From NCBI GenBank assembly GCA_012838945.1, contig DUOG01000031.1, positions 1 to 62,135 on the forward strand: a stretch of DNA of 62,135 bases, in the 5' to 3' direction. Position numbers and translations under genes: made by a program. The notes under the pieces are model-generated. The model searched no databases and was not told the origin of the DNA. It was given only the letters and a program-made list of their open reading frames with translations. This DNA is from Acholeplasmataceae bacterium. Lineage in GTDB: Bacteria > Bacillota_I > Bacilli_A > ML615J-28 > CAG-313. Within the stretch, counting starts at the first letter, position 1, and each line of letters begins with the position of its first letter. This document shows positions 25,593 to 33,845 of the stretch, in pieces.

Positions 25593-26756
25593 TTATGTAT
25601 TTAAAAATATTTCTTGGAAAATGAGAAACAACAAATCTAAAAAACTAGTTTTTTGAATTGGTTTCTCCAAATTAAGCTCAATTTTTGCATATAGTTCATT
25701 ATCATAATAAACATCTAATGTTCCAATATTTCGGTTATAAAAATTTTTTATTCTATCATAATCAATCTTAGTTTCATACCGAAATTCTTTTAAATTTTCT
25801 CCCTTAGGAATGACGACATTGATATCACAACTAGTTACAATATCTTGATGGTAAGGGGTTATGGTGATATCAGTTATTGAATCGACTACGGTCCCTTTGG
25901 GAATTAATACTTTGGTTTCGAAATTACTGAAAGCATAATTTAACATCGCCATCGTCTCATTAGAACGAATACTAGTTGTTGGTTCCCCCATGATAACACT
26001 AATAACTCTCATTCCGTTTTTCTTCATGGTTGCGGTTAAACAATAACCCGCTTCTTCAGTCCATCCTGTTTTTAAGCCATCAACTCCGGGAACAAAACGA
26101 ACTAGTTTATTGGTATTGACTAACCAAAATCTCTTTTCCGGAGTATCTTCTCGGACATAATCTTCATATATCTTAGTTATTTCTAAAATATTTTCATGTT
26201 TTAAAATTAACTCGCGAGCCATAATAGCCATATCGCGACTACTGGAATAATGATTATGGGCCGGAAGTCCCGTACAATTAACAAAGTTGGTGTTTTTTAA
26301 ACCTAACCTTGATGCTTCTTTATTCATCATCGCAACAAAGTTTTCTTCACTACCGCTAATTCGTTCAGCTAGGGCGACTGATGCATCATTGGCCGAGGCA
26401 ATAGCAATTGATTTTATTAAATCTTTCACCTTCATCTGCTCATTAACCGATAAAAAAATGCGCGTTCCAATTTGCTTTGATGCATATTCAGAAGTCGTAA
26501 CCATCTCCTCTAGATCAATTCTTTTACTCTCAACTGCATCCAAGATCAACTTTAAAGTCATAATTTTAGTCATACTGGCCGGTGGTCTTCTAAGATCAGG
26601 TTCTTTACTATAAAGAATCGTACCGGTGCTTGCTTCCATTAAGATTGCGCTTTTCCCAACCTTGACTAACCCAATATCATTTTGAGCATGTACTTTCCCG
26701 GTAGTACCCAAAACAATTGTTAATATCATTAACATTATCATTAATGTTTTTTTCAT
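25593..26756 (-). CDS. dacF: D-alanyl-D-alanine carboxypeptidase, DacF type
   Basis: A 387-residue secreted low-molecular-weight penicillin-binding protein that trims D-Ala from peptidoglycan stem peptides; DacF controls spore cortex cross-linking. The signal peptide covers about the first 24 residues (LMIMLMILTIVLGTTGKVHAQ). The catalytic motifs are RPPASMTKIM (SxxK, ~58-67), IASANDAS (SxN) and GLKTGWTEEAGY (KTG). The PBP5-type C-terminal domain and an amphipathic tail follow. It is placed upstream of spoIIAA as in Bacillus and ends in KTSFLDLLFLIFQEIF. Confidence 0.92.
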   Translation of the reverse strand: MKKTLMIMLMILTIVLGTTGKVHAQNDIGLVKVGKSAILMEASTGTILYSKEPDLRRPPASMTKIMTLKLILDAVESKRIDLEEMVTTSEYASKQIGTRIFLSVNEQMKVKDLIKSIAIASANDASVALAERISGSEENFVAMMNKEASRLGLKNTNFVNCTGLPAHNHYSSSRDMAIMARELILKHENILEITKIYEDYVREDTPEKRFWLVNTNKLVRFVPGVDGLKTGWTEEAGYCLTATMKKNGMRVISVIMGEPTTSIRSNETMAMLNYAFSNFETKVLIPKGTVVDSITDITITPYHQDIVTSCDINVVIPKGENLKEFRYETKIDYDRIKNFYNRNIGTLDVYYDNELYAKIELNLEKPIQKTSFLDLLFLIFQEIFLNT

Positions 26757-26814
26757 AAATAGTCACCTCGCTTAATCATATTCATTTATGGTCAATTTAT
26801 GAAAAATAGCAATG

Positions 26815-26845
26815 AAAAAGCCACTAAACATCAGTATTTAGTGGC
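26815..26845 (-). terminator. Terminator after the mgtE pair
   Basis: GCCACTAAA/TTTAGTGGC, a 9 bp perfect stem with an 8 nt loop, is followed on the minus strand by five T. Confidence 0.82.
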
Positions 26846-26857
26846 TAATTCAAAAAT

Positions 26858-28222
26858 CTATATTAAGAAGGATGCTAATGAAAAATAGATCAATAAAGCA
26901 GAAATATCGTTAATGGTAGTGATAAATGGCCCACTGGCGGCGGCTGCATCAATTTTAAACGCAACCATAATTAGAGGGATTAAAACACCATTAACTGTTG
27001 ATACAATCATTATTATAATGACAGAAAGGCTAACAATTCCAGCAATCGGAAGATTGCTTGCATCAATGTGTCCTTGACTAATTAGTAAAATGATAATCGA
27101 TAATAAGAACATTATTACTCCTACAATCAATCCATTTACAATACCTACTATCAACTCTTTTAGGAATGTGCTTAGTTTATCTCTTCGATCTTTTAATTGT
27201 CTGGTTTCAATTAAACGTACTGTAATAGCTAAACTTTGCGTTCCAGCATTTCCCGCCATCCCTAATAGTAACGGTAGAAAGATAGCCAAGATCGGTAAGA
27301 TGGCAAGGACACCTTCATATTTACCAGTAATAGCTGGTAAAAATAAATTTATTACCAATAAGATTAATAACCAAGGAATACGTTTTAAAAAGGTCGACCA
27401 AACTGTGTCCTTTTCATGACTCAATTCACTAGTTAATACCCCAGCAAACTTAGCATAGTCTTCGGTTGCTGCTTCAGTGATAACGTCCATAACATCATCA
27501 ACGGTAATTATTCCTAGCATAGTATTATTTTCATCAACAACTGGTAAAGCGGTAAAGTCATATTGACGGAAAACCTCAGCTGCATCTTCCTTGTTTGAAT
27601 CAACACTGATTCGTTTAGGAGCATCAGTCATTACATCACTAATCAAATCATCTGCACGAGCAAGGATTAAATCTTTAAGTGATATGGTTCCAACTAATTG
27701 ATTATTATCAAGTGCATAAATATAGTTAATGAACTCAAAGTTCTTAGCATTTTTCATAACATACTTAGTAGCATCTTTAGCACGGTCTTTTGCACTAACC
27801 TCTAAGAAACTAGGATTCATAATTGATCCAACCGAATCTTTCGGATAGTTTAAGTGTTTAGTTATTGAGATTCTTTTTTCTTTATCAATTAGTGGTAAAT
27901 AAACAGTTTTATTATCTAACTCATTTAAGATGGCGGAAGCATCGTCTACTTCCATTTCTTCTAATACCTGGACTGCATAGTTATTAGGCATCATAGAAAA
28001 GATGCGTTCTAGGTCCTCACCTTCAAGGTGTGCAATAATATTTGCCATTTCAATTGGAGCAAGAAGTTCCATTAAAAAGACAAATTTTAGTTGATTCAAA
28101 GATGTTATTGCTTCAGCTATCTCAAATGGGTGATATCTCAGCAACTCCTCTTTGATTGCTGGGTCATATGATGAAATTAATTCTAAAATGTTTTCTAAAT
28201 AATTTTCATGAATTGCGTTCAT
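26858..28222 (-). CDS. mgtE: Magnesium transporter MgtE (second of two)
   Basis: A 454-residue Mg2+ channel/transporter. It has the N-terminal MgtE superhelical domain with paired residues, two CBS domains (~130-250, DSVGSIMNPSFLEVS and TALPVVDENNTMLGIITVDDVMDVI), a connecting helix, and five C-terminal membrane segments. The pore motif PLLLGMAGNAGTQSLAITV is present. A start codon 4 bp after the upstream mgtE shows cotranscription. It differs strongly in sequence from its neighbour, so this is an old duplication and the two may form heteromers or have different set points. No M-box-type leader is visible. Confidence 0.94.
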   Translation of the reverse strand: MNAIHENYLENILELISSYDPAIKEELLRYHPFEIAEAITSLNQLKFVFLMELLAPIEMANIIAHLEGEDLERIFSMMPNNYAVQVLEEMEVDDASAILNELDNKTVYLPLIDKEKRISITKHLNYPKDSVGSIMNPSFLEVSAKDRAKDATKYVMKNAKNFEFINYIYALDNNQLVGTISLKDLILARADDLISDVMTDAPKRISVDSNKEDAAEVFRQYDFTALPVVDENNTMLGIITVDDVMDVITEAATEDYAKFAGVLTSELSHEKDTVWSTFLKRIPWLLILLVINLFLPAITGKYEGVLAILPILAIFLPLLLGMAGNAGTQSLAITVRLIETRQLKDRRDKLSTFLKELIVGIVNGLIVGVIMFLLSIIILLISQGHIDASNLPIAGIVSLSVIIIMIVSTVNGVLIPLIMVAFKIDAAAASGPFITTINDISALLIYFSLASFLI

Positions 28223-28226
28223 CGTA

Positions 28227-29606
28227 TCACCCCTTTAACAACAATGTTGCTAGCGTAAAGTAGATCGTTACACTAAAAATGTCATTTATAGTTGTAATTA
28301 ACGGTCCACTTGCGGTAGCAGGGTCAATTTTAAAACGCGAAATTATTAAAGGAATTAATGCACCAGCTAAATTAGAAATATTTAAAGTAATCCCTAATGA
28401 AAGGCTAATGACAAATGAAGTCTTAAGAATTTCAGGGTTAAAATCACCTTTCATTAAACCAGAGAATACTAACACTAGCCCAAAGCACAAAATACTCAAT
28501 ACAATAGAATTTAATAATCCAACACCTAACTCCCGAAAAACATGGGATCTACGATCAGGTGCTTCATTTAACTGTTCTGAAGAAATCATACTAATAGCGG
28601 TGGCTAAACTTTGAGTACCAACATTACCCGCCATATCAGATATTACTGGGAGAAACATTACCAAAAGTGGTACAACAGAAATAGTTGCTTCAAATCCTGA
28701 CATGATTGAAGAAGTAATCAAACCAATTAATAGTAGGATAAAAAGCCATGGAAGTCTACTTCTAATCGTCTTCCCTAATCGTTCATTTTCTAAGGAAATT
28801 TCACCATCACTAACTGCACCAAAGAAGGCAAAGTCTTCGTTGGTTGTTTCATCAATAATATCGATAATATCGTCATGGGTTACAATCCCAACCATTTCCC
28901 CGTCATCTTCGATTACGGGGATGGCAGTGAAGTCATAGTCAGACATCAACTTTATTGCCTGTTCTTTTGAATCATTAACATTCAAGGTTACTAGTTTAGT
29001 GTTCATTACCTCTTTTACTAGTTGACGACGTTCACTTGTGATTAATTCTTTTAATGATAATACTCCAACTAATTTTTCATCCTCAATAACATACAAGTAA
29101 TTAATAAAATCAACAGTAACTGCATCCTGAACCAAAACCTTTGATGCTTCTTTAATCATTTGGTCCGGACTAATCTTTAAAAAAGATGGTAACATAATTG
29201 AACCAACAGCTTCGCTATCGTATTGCAAGATTTCTTTTAAAACATTTGAGATATCTGGGCTAATCAAATTCAAGAATTTTGTTCTTTCGTGAATCTCCAT
29301 TTCTTGTAAAACACGAGCAGCATCATCAAGAGCCATGTTTTCCAAGATGCGAGTCCCAAAGCGAATCTTTTGCTTTCTTATGTCTTCAAGGACTAATGAT
29401 TCATCAAAATGTTCCCATATTGGAGCAAGTTCTTTGGCAGATAAAAAACTATAGAACCTTAATCTTACCTCATCATCTAACTCACTTACTGCTTCTGAAA
29501 TTTCATAAGGGTGGTAAGATAATACCTGTTCTTTGAAATCACTAACAGGCATTCCATTTTCTAATTCATCGATTAGACTCATCAATTTTTCAATGTTAAG
29601 TTCCAT
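28227..29606 (-). CDS. mgtE: Magnesium transporter MgtE (first of two)
   Basis: A 459-residue MgtE paralogue of the next gene, with the same order: N domain, two CBS domains (SIMLPSFLKISP, TAIPVIEDDGEMVGIVTHDDIID), and five C-terminal membrane segments with PVISDMAGNVGTQSLATAI as the pore motif. The N-terminal 50 residues (ELENGMPVSDFKEQVLSYHP) align with those of the paralogue (SSYDPAIKEELLRYHP). GGAGGTG precedes the ATG. It is 42 bp after yebC and a terminator-like hairpin fills that gap, so expression may depend on read-through from yebC. Confidence 0.94.
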   Translation of the reverse strand: MELNIEKLMSLIDELENGMPVSDFKEQVLSYHPYEISEAVSELDDEVRLRFYSFLSAKELAPIWEHFDESLVLEDIRKQKIRFGTRILENMALDDAARVLQEMEIHERTKFLNLISPDISNVLKEILQYDSEAVGSIMLPSFLKISPDQMIKEASKVLVQDAVTVDFINYLYVIEDEKLVGVLSLKELITSERRQLVKEVMNTKLVTLNVNDSKEQAIKLMSDYDFTAIPVIEDDGEMVGIVTHDDIIDIIDETTNEDFAFFGAVSDGEISLENERLGKTIRSRLPWLFILLLIGLITSSIMSGFEATISVVPLLVMFLPVISDMAGNVGTQSLATAISMISSEQLNEAPDRRSHVFRELGVGLLNSIVLSILCFGLVLVFSGLMKGDFNPEILKTSFVISLSLGITLNISNLAGALIPLIISRFKIDPATASGPLITTINDIFSVTIYFTLATLLLKG

Positions 29607-29618
29607 AATTTCACCTCC

Positions 29619-29656
29619 AAAAAAATAAAATGTAAAATTTAAAAAATTTTACATTT
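29619..29656 (-). terminator. Terminator-like hairpin between yebC and mgtE
   Basis: AAATGTAAAATTT/AAATTTTACATTT, a 13 bp perfect stem with a 3 nt loop, is followed on the minus strand by TATTTTTTT running straight into the mgtE ribosome site. The yebC stop (29649-29651) is inside the stem. Confidence 0.68.
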
Positions 29657-30359
29657 CCACATTGTGATAGATGTTTTGAACATCCTCTGATTCATTTAAT
29701 GCATCAATTAAACGTTCAAATTTTACAAGGTCTTCTTCGGATAAAGTCATTGTTGTCTGAGGTTCCATAGTTATTTCACATGTAGAGAATTCTACTACAC
29801 CCAGTGATTTAAATACCTCTTGGACCTTATTAAAATCGGTTGAATCCGCAGTAACAATTACTTCTTCTCCTTCAACTTCGATATCTTTGGCCTCAACATC
29901 ATGTTCAATAAGTGCTTCTAATACTTGTTCTTCAGTTATTCCAGTAGCAGAAACCACCGCAATACTTTCAAACATATAAGCAACACTACCTGAAACACCA
30001 AGTGAGCCGCCATATTTAGTAAAAGCAGCACGAACAACAGATACAGTACGATTGACATTATCAGTTAAACAATCAACAATAACTGCTGCTCCACTTGGAC
30101 CATAGCCTTCATATCTAATTTCAGAATAATTTTCTTCGTTACCACCTTTCGCCTTTTCAATGGCGCGTTCAATAATATCACGTGGAACATTATATGTTTT
30201 TGCTTTAGCAATTACATCGGCTAACTTCCGATTAATCTCGGGATCTGGTTCTCCCTTGGCAGCAACATAAATTTCTAAGCCGAATTTAGAATAAATTTTA
30301 CTGCGGTTTTTATCTTTCGCAGCTTTGGCATACTTAATATTATTCCAATGTCTACTCAT
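29649..30359 (-). CDS. yebC: YebC/PmpR-family protein
   Basis: A 236-residue member of the YebC family, long listed as transcriptional regulators and more recently associated with relief of ribosome stalling at proline runs. The start [20 protein letters not shown] and the blocks [17 protein letters not shown] and [17 protein letters not shown] are diagnostic. This is the YeeN-like variant ([15 protein letters not shown] rather than AGHSKWANIKHRK). It has its own promoter and is followed closely by the mgtE pair. Confidence 0.93.
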   Translation of the reverse strand: MSRHWNNIKYAKAAKDKNRSKIYSKFGLEIYVAAKGEPDPEINRKLADVIAKAKTYNVPRDIIERAIEKAKGGNEENYSEIRYEGYGPSGAAVIVDCLTDNVNRTVSVVRAAFTKYGGSLGVSGSVAYMFESIAVVSATGITEEQVLEALIEHDVEAKDIEVEGEEVIVTADSTDFNKVQEVFKSLGVVEFSTCEITMEPQTTMTLSEEDLVKFERLIDALNESEDVQNIYHNVEM

Positions 30360-30386
30360 AATTTATACAACTCCTAATCTTTCTAT

Positions 30387-30415
30387 ATTCTACCATAAAA
30401 CAACAATTTTAACAA
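30387..30415 (-). promoter_or_regulatory. Promoter for yebC
   Basis: TTGTTA (30410-30415) and TAGAAT (30387-30392) on the minus strand are 17 nt apart. Confidence 0.58.
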
Positions 30416-30475
30416 GTAGCTTATTAATAATCATAATAGCAAATTTTAGAAATAAAATCCAAATATTATAATTAT

Positions 30476-30504
30476 TTGTAAATCAATTTATTATAAGGTA
30501 TAAT
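30476..30504 (+). promoter_or_regulatory. Promoter for the VTT-domain gene
   Basis: TTGTAA (30476-30481) and TATAAT (30499-30504) are 17 nt apart, 50 bp before the ATG. Confidence 0.62.
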
Positions 30505-30554
30505 TGTGTGGACAAAATATTTGTAGAATTATCAATAAAAGGAGACTTTAAGGA

Positions 30555-31172
30555 ATGACATTAGATAATTTTATCCAATTTTGGAAAGATCTTGCTAATG
30601 AGTATGTTGCTATTGCTCCTATTATATGCGTAACACTTGGATTTTTGGAAGCACTTTTGCCCTTTTTGCCATTGGTTGTTTTGATCGCCTTTAGTATTAG
30701 TACGATGTCTATGATTATGGGACCAACAATGGGACTTATTTTTGGTATCCTACTCCCCGCCATTGGTTCTATCATCGGAGTTTTTCTCGTGTTTTTCGTC
30801 ATCAATAAATTAATTGGGCACCGACTTCGCGATCGGCTCATGAAATATCCCGCAGCAAAACAAGCTATCAATTGGGTCGAAAATCGATCAGATTTATTTT
30901 TAATGGCTATGATGAGTAATCCCTATGCCCCAATAGCTATATTTAATTATGGAATTAGTTTAACCAATATTAAATATAGTAGATATTTTAAGATTGTGGT
31001 GTTTTCTCGGATTATTATATGTTTTTTATTAGGATTAATTGGCGGTGTCTTTAACGTCCATAATGATCCTAAAGGTGTTATTTGGTTACTACTATCTTTT
31101 GCTTTAATCTATATATTATTATTTTTAATGAGAAAAATTTACTTAAAAAGAAAAAGTAATGAAAATCATTAA
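30555..31172 (+). CDS. TVP38/TMEM64 (VTT domain) membrane protein
   Basis: A 205-residue integral membrane protein with about six hydrophobic segments. The block FLEALLPFLPLVVLIAFSI followed by LPAIGSIIGVFLVFFVINKLIG is the VTT-domain pattern shared by DedA/TVP38/TMEM64 proteins, which act in membrane lipid scrambling or small-molecule flux. The ATG follows AAAGGAGACTTTAAGGA. It has its own promoter and a terminator, so it is monocistronic. Its exact substrate cannot be read. Confidence 0.82.
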   Translation: MTLDNFIQFWKDLANEYVAIAPIICVTLGFLEALLPFLPLVVLIAFSISTMSMIMGPTMGLIFGILLPAIGSIIGVFLVFFVINKLIGHRLRDRLMKYPAAKQAINWVENRSDLFLMAMMSNPYAPIAIFNYGISLTNIKYSRYFKIVVFSRIIICFLLGLIGGVFNVHNDPKGVIWLLLSFALIYILLFLMRKIYLKRKSNENH

Positions 31173-31183
31173 GTGTTAAAAAA

Positions 31184-31209
31184 ATTAGCTCATTATGAGC
31201 TATTTATTT
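31184..31209 (+). terminator. Terminator after the VTT gene
   Basis: TAGCTCA/TGAGCTA, a 7 bp stem with a 3 nt loop, is preceded by A and followed by TTTATTTT. Confidence 0.6.
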
Positions 31210-31215
31210 TGGTGC

Positions 31216-31345
31216 TGTCAAATATTCTAGTGAAAATAGGAGCTGTCAAAAATTATGGTTAATTATACCCAGAAATCTTGACAGCTACATTAAAATCGAG
31301 AAAAATACTCAATTTTCACTTACACTTTCACTAGAATTCTTGACA
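31216..31345. repeat. Nested inverted repeats reaching into the lipid kinase gene
   Basis: Outer arms TGTCAAATATTCTAGTGA (31216-31233) and TCACTAGAATTCTTGACA (31328-31345) are inverted copies matching at 16 of 18 positions. Inner arms AGCTGTCAA (31241-31249) and TTGACAGCT (31278-31286) are a perfect 9 bp pair. The right outer arm encodes part of the kinase C-terminus. The TGTCAAGAATT core also begins the insertion-sequence-like end near 61970. It is possibly a small transposable-element derivative. Confidence 0.5.
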
Positions 31346-32250
31346 TTACTTTTATTTTTTGGAATAATTAACTTTATCTTGTTTGGAACAACGCTAATAT
31401 CTATTTCTTTCATTTTGTAGTCATCGCCGTCAAGGCAAACACTTATTGGCTTTCTCGCAATAACTTTTATATTTTTAGCTTTTTGATAAAAAACTAAACC
31501 TTTTGTTTCGGGATGGTCCACATGTGAGCCATCTTTATAATATTTGATAAATCTAACAAATTGAAAGCGGGATACTTTTTTGACTAAACAAAAATCTAGA
31601 AGGCCATCATTGACAATGGCTTTTGGAGCACAGGTATAACTACCTCCATAATTAGTTCCATTAGCCGCTACCATCAACAAGAAAACCCCGTCACTTAATT
31701 CTTCGCCATCAACATATACCCGAGCATGGCTTTTCATCTTCCACAACAGATTATGAACAATAGCTAAATTGTAAGCTAATTTAACTCCTATTTTACCTTT
31801 TATTCGATTACAGTCATCACTAACATTGGCATCAAAACCAATATTAGCAACATTAAGGGTATAAACATCATTGACTTTTATGACATCAACCAGCATCACT
31901 GAACCCTCAATTTGACTCTTAATATCTAGAAATGGGGCATTGGGAAGACTTTTATTAAAGTCATTACAAGACCCCACCGGTACTATCCCAAGATGAGCAT
32001 ACGGACTATCAATAATCCCATTGACCACCTCATTGATGGTACCATCGCCACCACATGCGTAAAAAGTTGCTGGTTGATCAAGAGTTTCACAAACCGCCTT
32101 AACATATTGCGTAGCATCTTTTGGTCCTGATGTTATATAAATTTGATAATAATCATCAACCCCAACAAAAGCTCTCTCAATTTCTTCTACCAAATACTTG
32201 CTTGAGTCTTTTTTGCCGGCAGTTGGATTTATGATAAAGTAATGTTTCAT
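31309..32250 (-). CDS. Diacylglycerol/lipid kinase (YegS/DagK family)
   Basis: A 313-residue lipid kinase that phosphorylates diacylglycerol or a related lipid at the membrane. The nucleotide-binding motif ACGGDGTINEVVNGI is near residues 65-79, the start IINPTAGKKDSS is typical, and PVGSCNDFNKSL (the PxGTxND block), NIGFDANVS and CLDGD follow in order. Length is normal, with an unusual polar tail (VKNSSESVSEN) encoded by a repeat arm. Own promoter at 32278-32306. The substrate within the family cannot be fixed by eye. Confidence 0.9.
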   Translation of the reverse strand: MKHYFIINPTAGKKDSSKYLVEEIERAFVGVDDYYQIYITSGPKDATQYVKAVCETLDQPATFYACGGDGTINEVVNGIIDSPYAHLGIVPVGSCNDFNKSLPNAPFLDIKSQIEGSVMLVDVIKVNDVYTLNVANIGFDANVSDDCNRIKGKIGVKLAYNLAIVHNLLWKMKSHARVYVDGEELSDGVFLLMVAANGTNYGGSYTCAPKAIVNDGLLDFCLVKKVSRFQFVRFIKYYKDGSHVDHPETKGLVFYQKAKNIKVIARKPISVCLDGDDYKMKEIDISVVPNKIKLIIPKNKSNVKNSSESVSEN

Positions 32251-32277
32251 CTTGTAACCTCATTTCCTTATGGATAG

Positions 32278-32306
32278 ATTTTACCACTTATTAATTTAAT
32301 TGTCAA
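32278..32306 (-). promoter_or_regulatory. Promoter for the lipid kinase gene
   Basis: A perfect TTGACA (32301-32306) and TAAAAT (32278-32283) on the minus strand are 17 nt apart. Confidence 0.68.
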
Positions 32307-32402
32307 ACGATTGTTGTTGCTTGTTTTCCTTAATATATATGGAGACATTTATAATATAAAAGTGTAAAAAATTGTCCCTTAACAATTAAATTATTCAAAA
32401 TC

Positions 32403-32431
32403 TTTACAAAAAAGACGTTTAAAGTTATAAT
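32403..32431 (+). promoter_or_regulatory. Promoter for the GNAT-like gene
   Basis: TTTACA (32403-32408) and TATAAT (32426-32431) are 17 nt apart, about 70 bp before the GTG. Confidence 0.62.
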
Positions 32432-32500
32432 ATTATTAGGAAATAAATACTTATTTAAGTATTTTTTATATTTATAATATAACTGAGGAGGCAAGTCACC

Positions 32501-33622
32501 GTGGTTCAAATCAAAGAAGTCAAGACTAAAAGTCAACTAAAAACATTCGTCGAGTTTCCTAACAAATTATATAAAAATAATCCTTACTATTCACCAACAT
32601 TAGATATCGATGAATTAATGAATTTCAATCCTAAAAAGAATGCTGCTTATGAATATTGTGAAACAAAACTCTTTTTAGCGTATGTCGATGGAAGATTAGC
32701 CGGAAGAATCTGTGGATTAATCAATCATTCCTATAATAAGAAAAAGAACTTTAAGCAAATTCGCTTTACTCGTTTTGATTTTATTGATGATTTTGAAGTA
32801 TCAAAAGCATTAATGGATGAAGTAATAAAAATGGCCAAAGAAAATGACTTAGATCAAATCATTGGTCCAATAGGTTTTTGTGATTTAGATAAACAAGGCA
32901 TGTTAGTTGAAGGATTTGAAGAAAAGAATCTCTTTATTACCACCTATAATCATGCTTACTATGTAACCCATATGGAACAACTGGGCTTTAAGAAAGATGT
33001 CGATTGGTTAGAATTCCAAATCAAACCTCCAAAAGAGTCATTTGAACGAATCGATCGCATTAGTTCGGCTGTTCAAAAACGCTATAATTATCATCTAGTT
33101 GAATTTAAGAAAAAGAAGGAATTAAAACCATATATTCCGAAAGTATTTGATGTTTTAAACGAAGCCTATAAAGACTTATATGGTGTCGTTTACTTAACAC
33201 CAAAACAAATTGAAATGTATGTTAATCAATTCATTATGTTAGTTCAACTAGATTATGTCTACATCGTAGAAAACAAAGATAATGAAGTAATTGGAGTAGG
33301 ATTAATGGTTCCTTCCTTAGCTGATGCTGTTAAGAAGAGTAACGGAAAGCTATTCCCTATTGGGTGGTATCGAATTCTTCGAGCTTTAAAAAAGGTAGAT
33401 GTCTTAGATATGTATCTAATTGGCGTCCGACCTGAATATCAAGGAACTGGTGTTAATGCTTTAATAATGTCAGAAGCAATTAAGCGGGTAATCAATAATG
33501 GAATAACCCTAGCTGAAACTGGCCCTCAATTAGAGGAAAACAATAAGATCCATGACAATTTCAAGATGTTTGATATTAGACAACATCGTCGTCGTCGCTG
33601 TTATATTAAAGATATTAAATAG
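32501..33622 (+). CDS. GNAT-like acyltransferase-fold protein, 373 residues
   Basis: The GTG start follows GAGGAGG at 9 nt. The product begins VQIKEVKTKSQLKTFVEFPN, then has LYKNNPYYSPTLDIDE and NPKKNAAYEYCETKLFLAY. DGRLAGRICGLINHSYN and RFTRFDFIDDFEVSKALMDE resemble a GNAT fold, and DMYLIGVRPEYQGTGVNALI near residue 310 resembles an acetyl-CoA binding loop. This fits a family of two-domain GNAT-like proteins often listed as hypothetical. Substrate unknown. It has its own promoter and a strong terminator. Confidence 0.68.
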   Translation: MVQIKEVKTKSQLKTFVEFPNKLYKNNPYYSPTLDIDELMNFNPKKNAAYEYCETKLFLAYVDGRLAGRICGLINHSYNKKKNFKQIRFTRFDFIDDFEVSKALMDEVIKMAKENDLDQIIGPIGFCDLDKQGMLVEGFEEKNLFITTYNHAYYVTHMEQLGFKKDVDWLEFQIKPPKESFERIDRISSAVQKRYNYHLVEFKKKKELKPYIPKVFDVLNEAYKDLYGVVYLTPKQIEMYVNQFIMLVQLDYVYIVENKDNEVIGVGLMVPSLADAVKKSNGKLFPIGWYRILRALKKVDVLDMYLIGVRPEYQGTGVNALIMSEAIKRVINNGITLAETGPQLEENNKIHDNFKMFDIRQHRRRRCYIKDIK

Positions 33623-33628
33623 TAAACC

Positions 33629-33659
33629 AAAGCAATTTGACTTTCAAATTGCTTTTTTT
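33629..33659 (+). terminator. Terminator after the GNAT-like gene
   Basis: AAAGCAATTTG/CAAATTGCTTT, an 11 bp perfect stem with a 5 nt loop, is followed by T. The 185 bp from here to the ABC operon hold a small hairpin (33761-33780) and no recognised riboswitch. Confidence 0.85.
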
Positions 33660-33845
33660 ATACCCTTAAATTTAGATAACAATCAATCTCCTAAATTCAT
33701 AATATATAATAACAGTAATGTTCATATTTATTTCCCGTTTTATTGCTAAATCATGATATCAAGGTATTTGACCATACCTTTTATCTAGTATTTAATACAA
33801 TAAAGTAGGTTGAATAAACGATTGATAAAGAAAGGTGATTTATGT

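Noticed and set aside
26757-26814. Forespore sigma-F/G promoter for dacF
   Set aside because: No GHATR element with a correctly spaced CATNNTA or GGNRANANTW was found; the nearest matches differ at too many positions.
29607-29648. Mg2+-sensing M-box leader for mgtE
   Set aside because: The gap is only 42 bp and is filled by a simple hairpin.
33661-33845. TPP or other riboswitch before the NMT1-type importer
   Set aside because: No CTGAGA-type core or matching paired arms are visible; only one small hairpin is seen.
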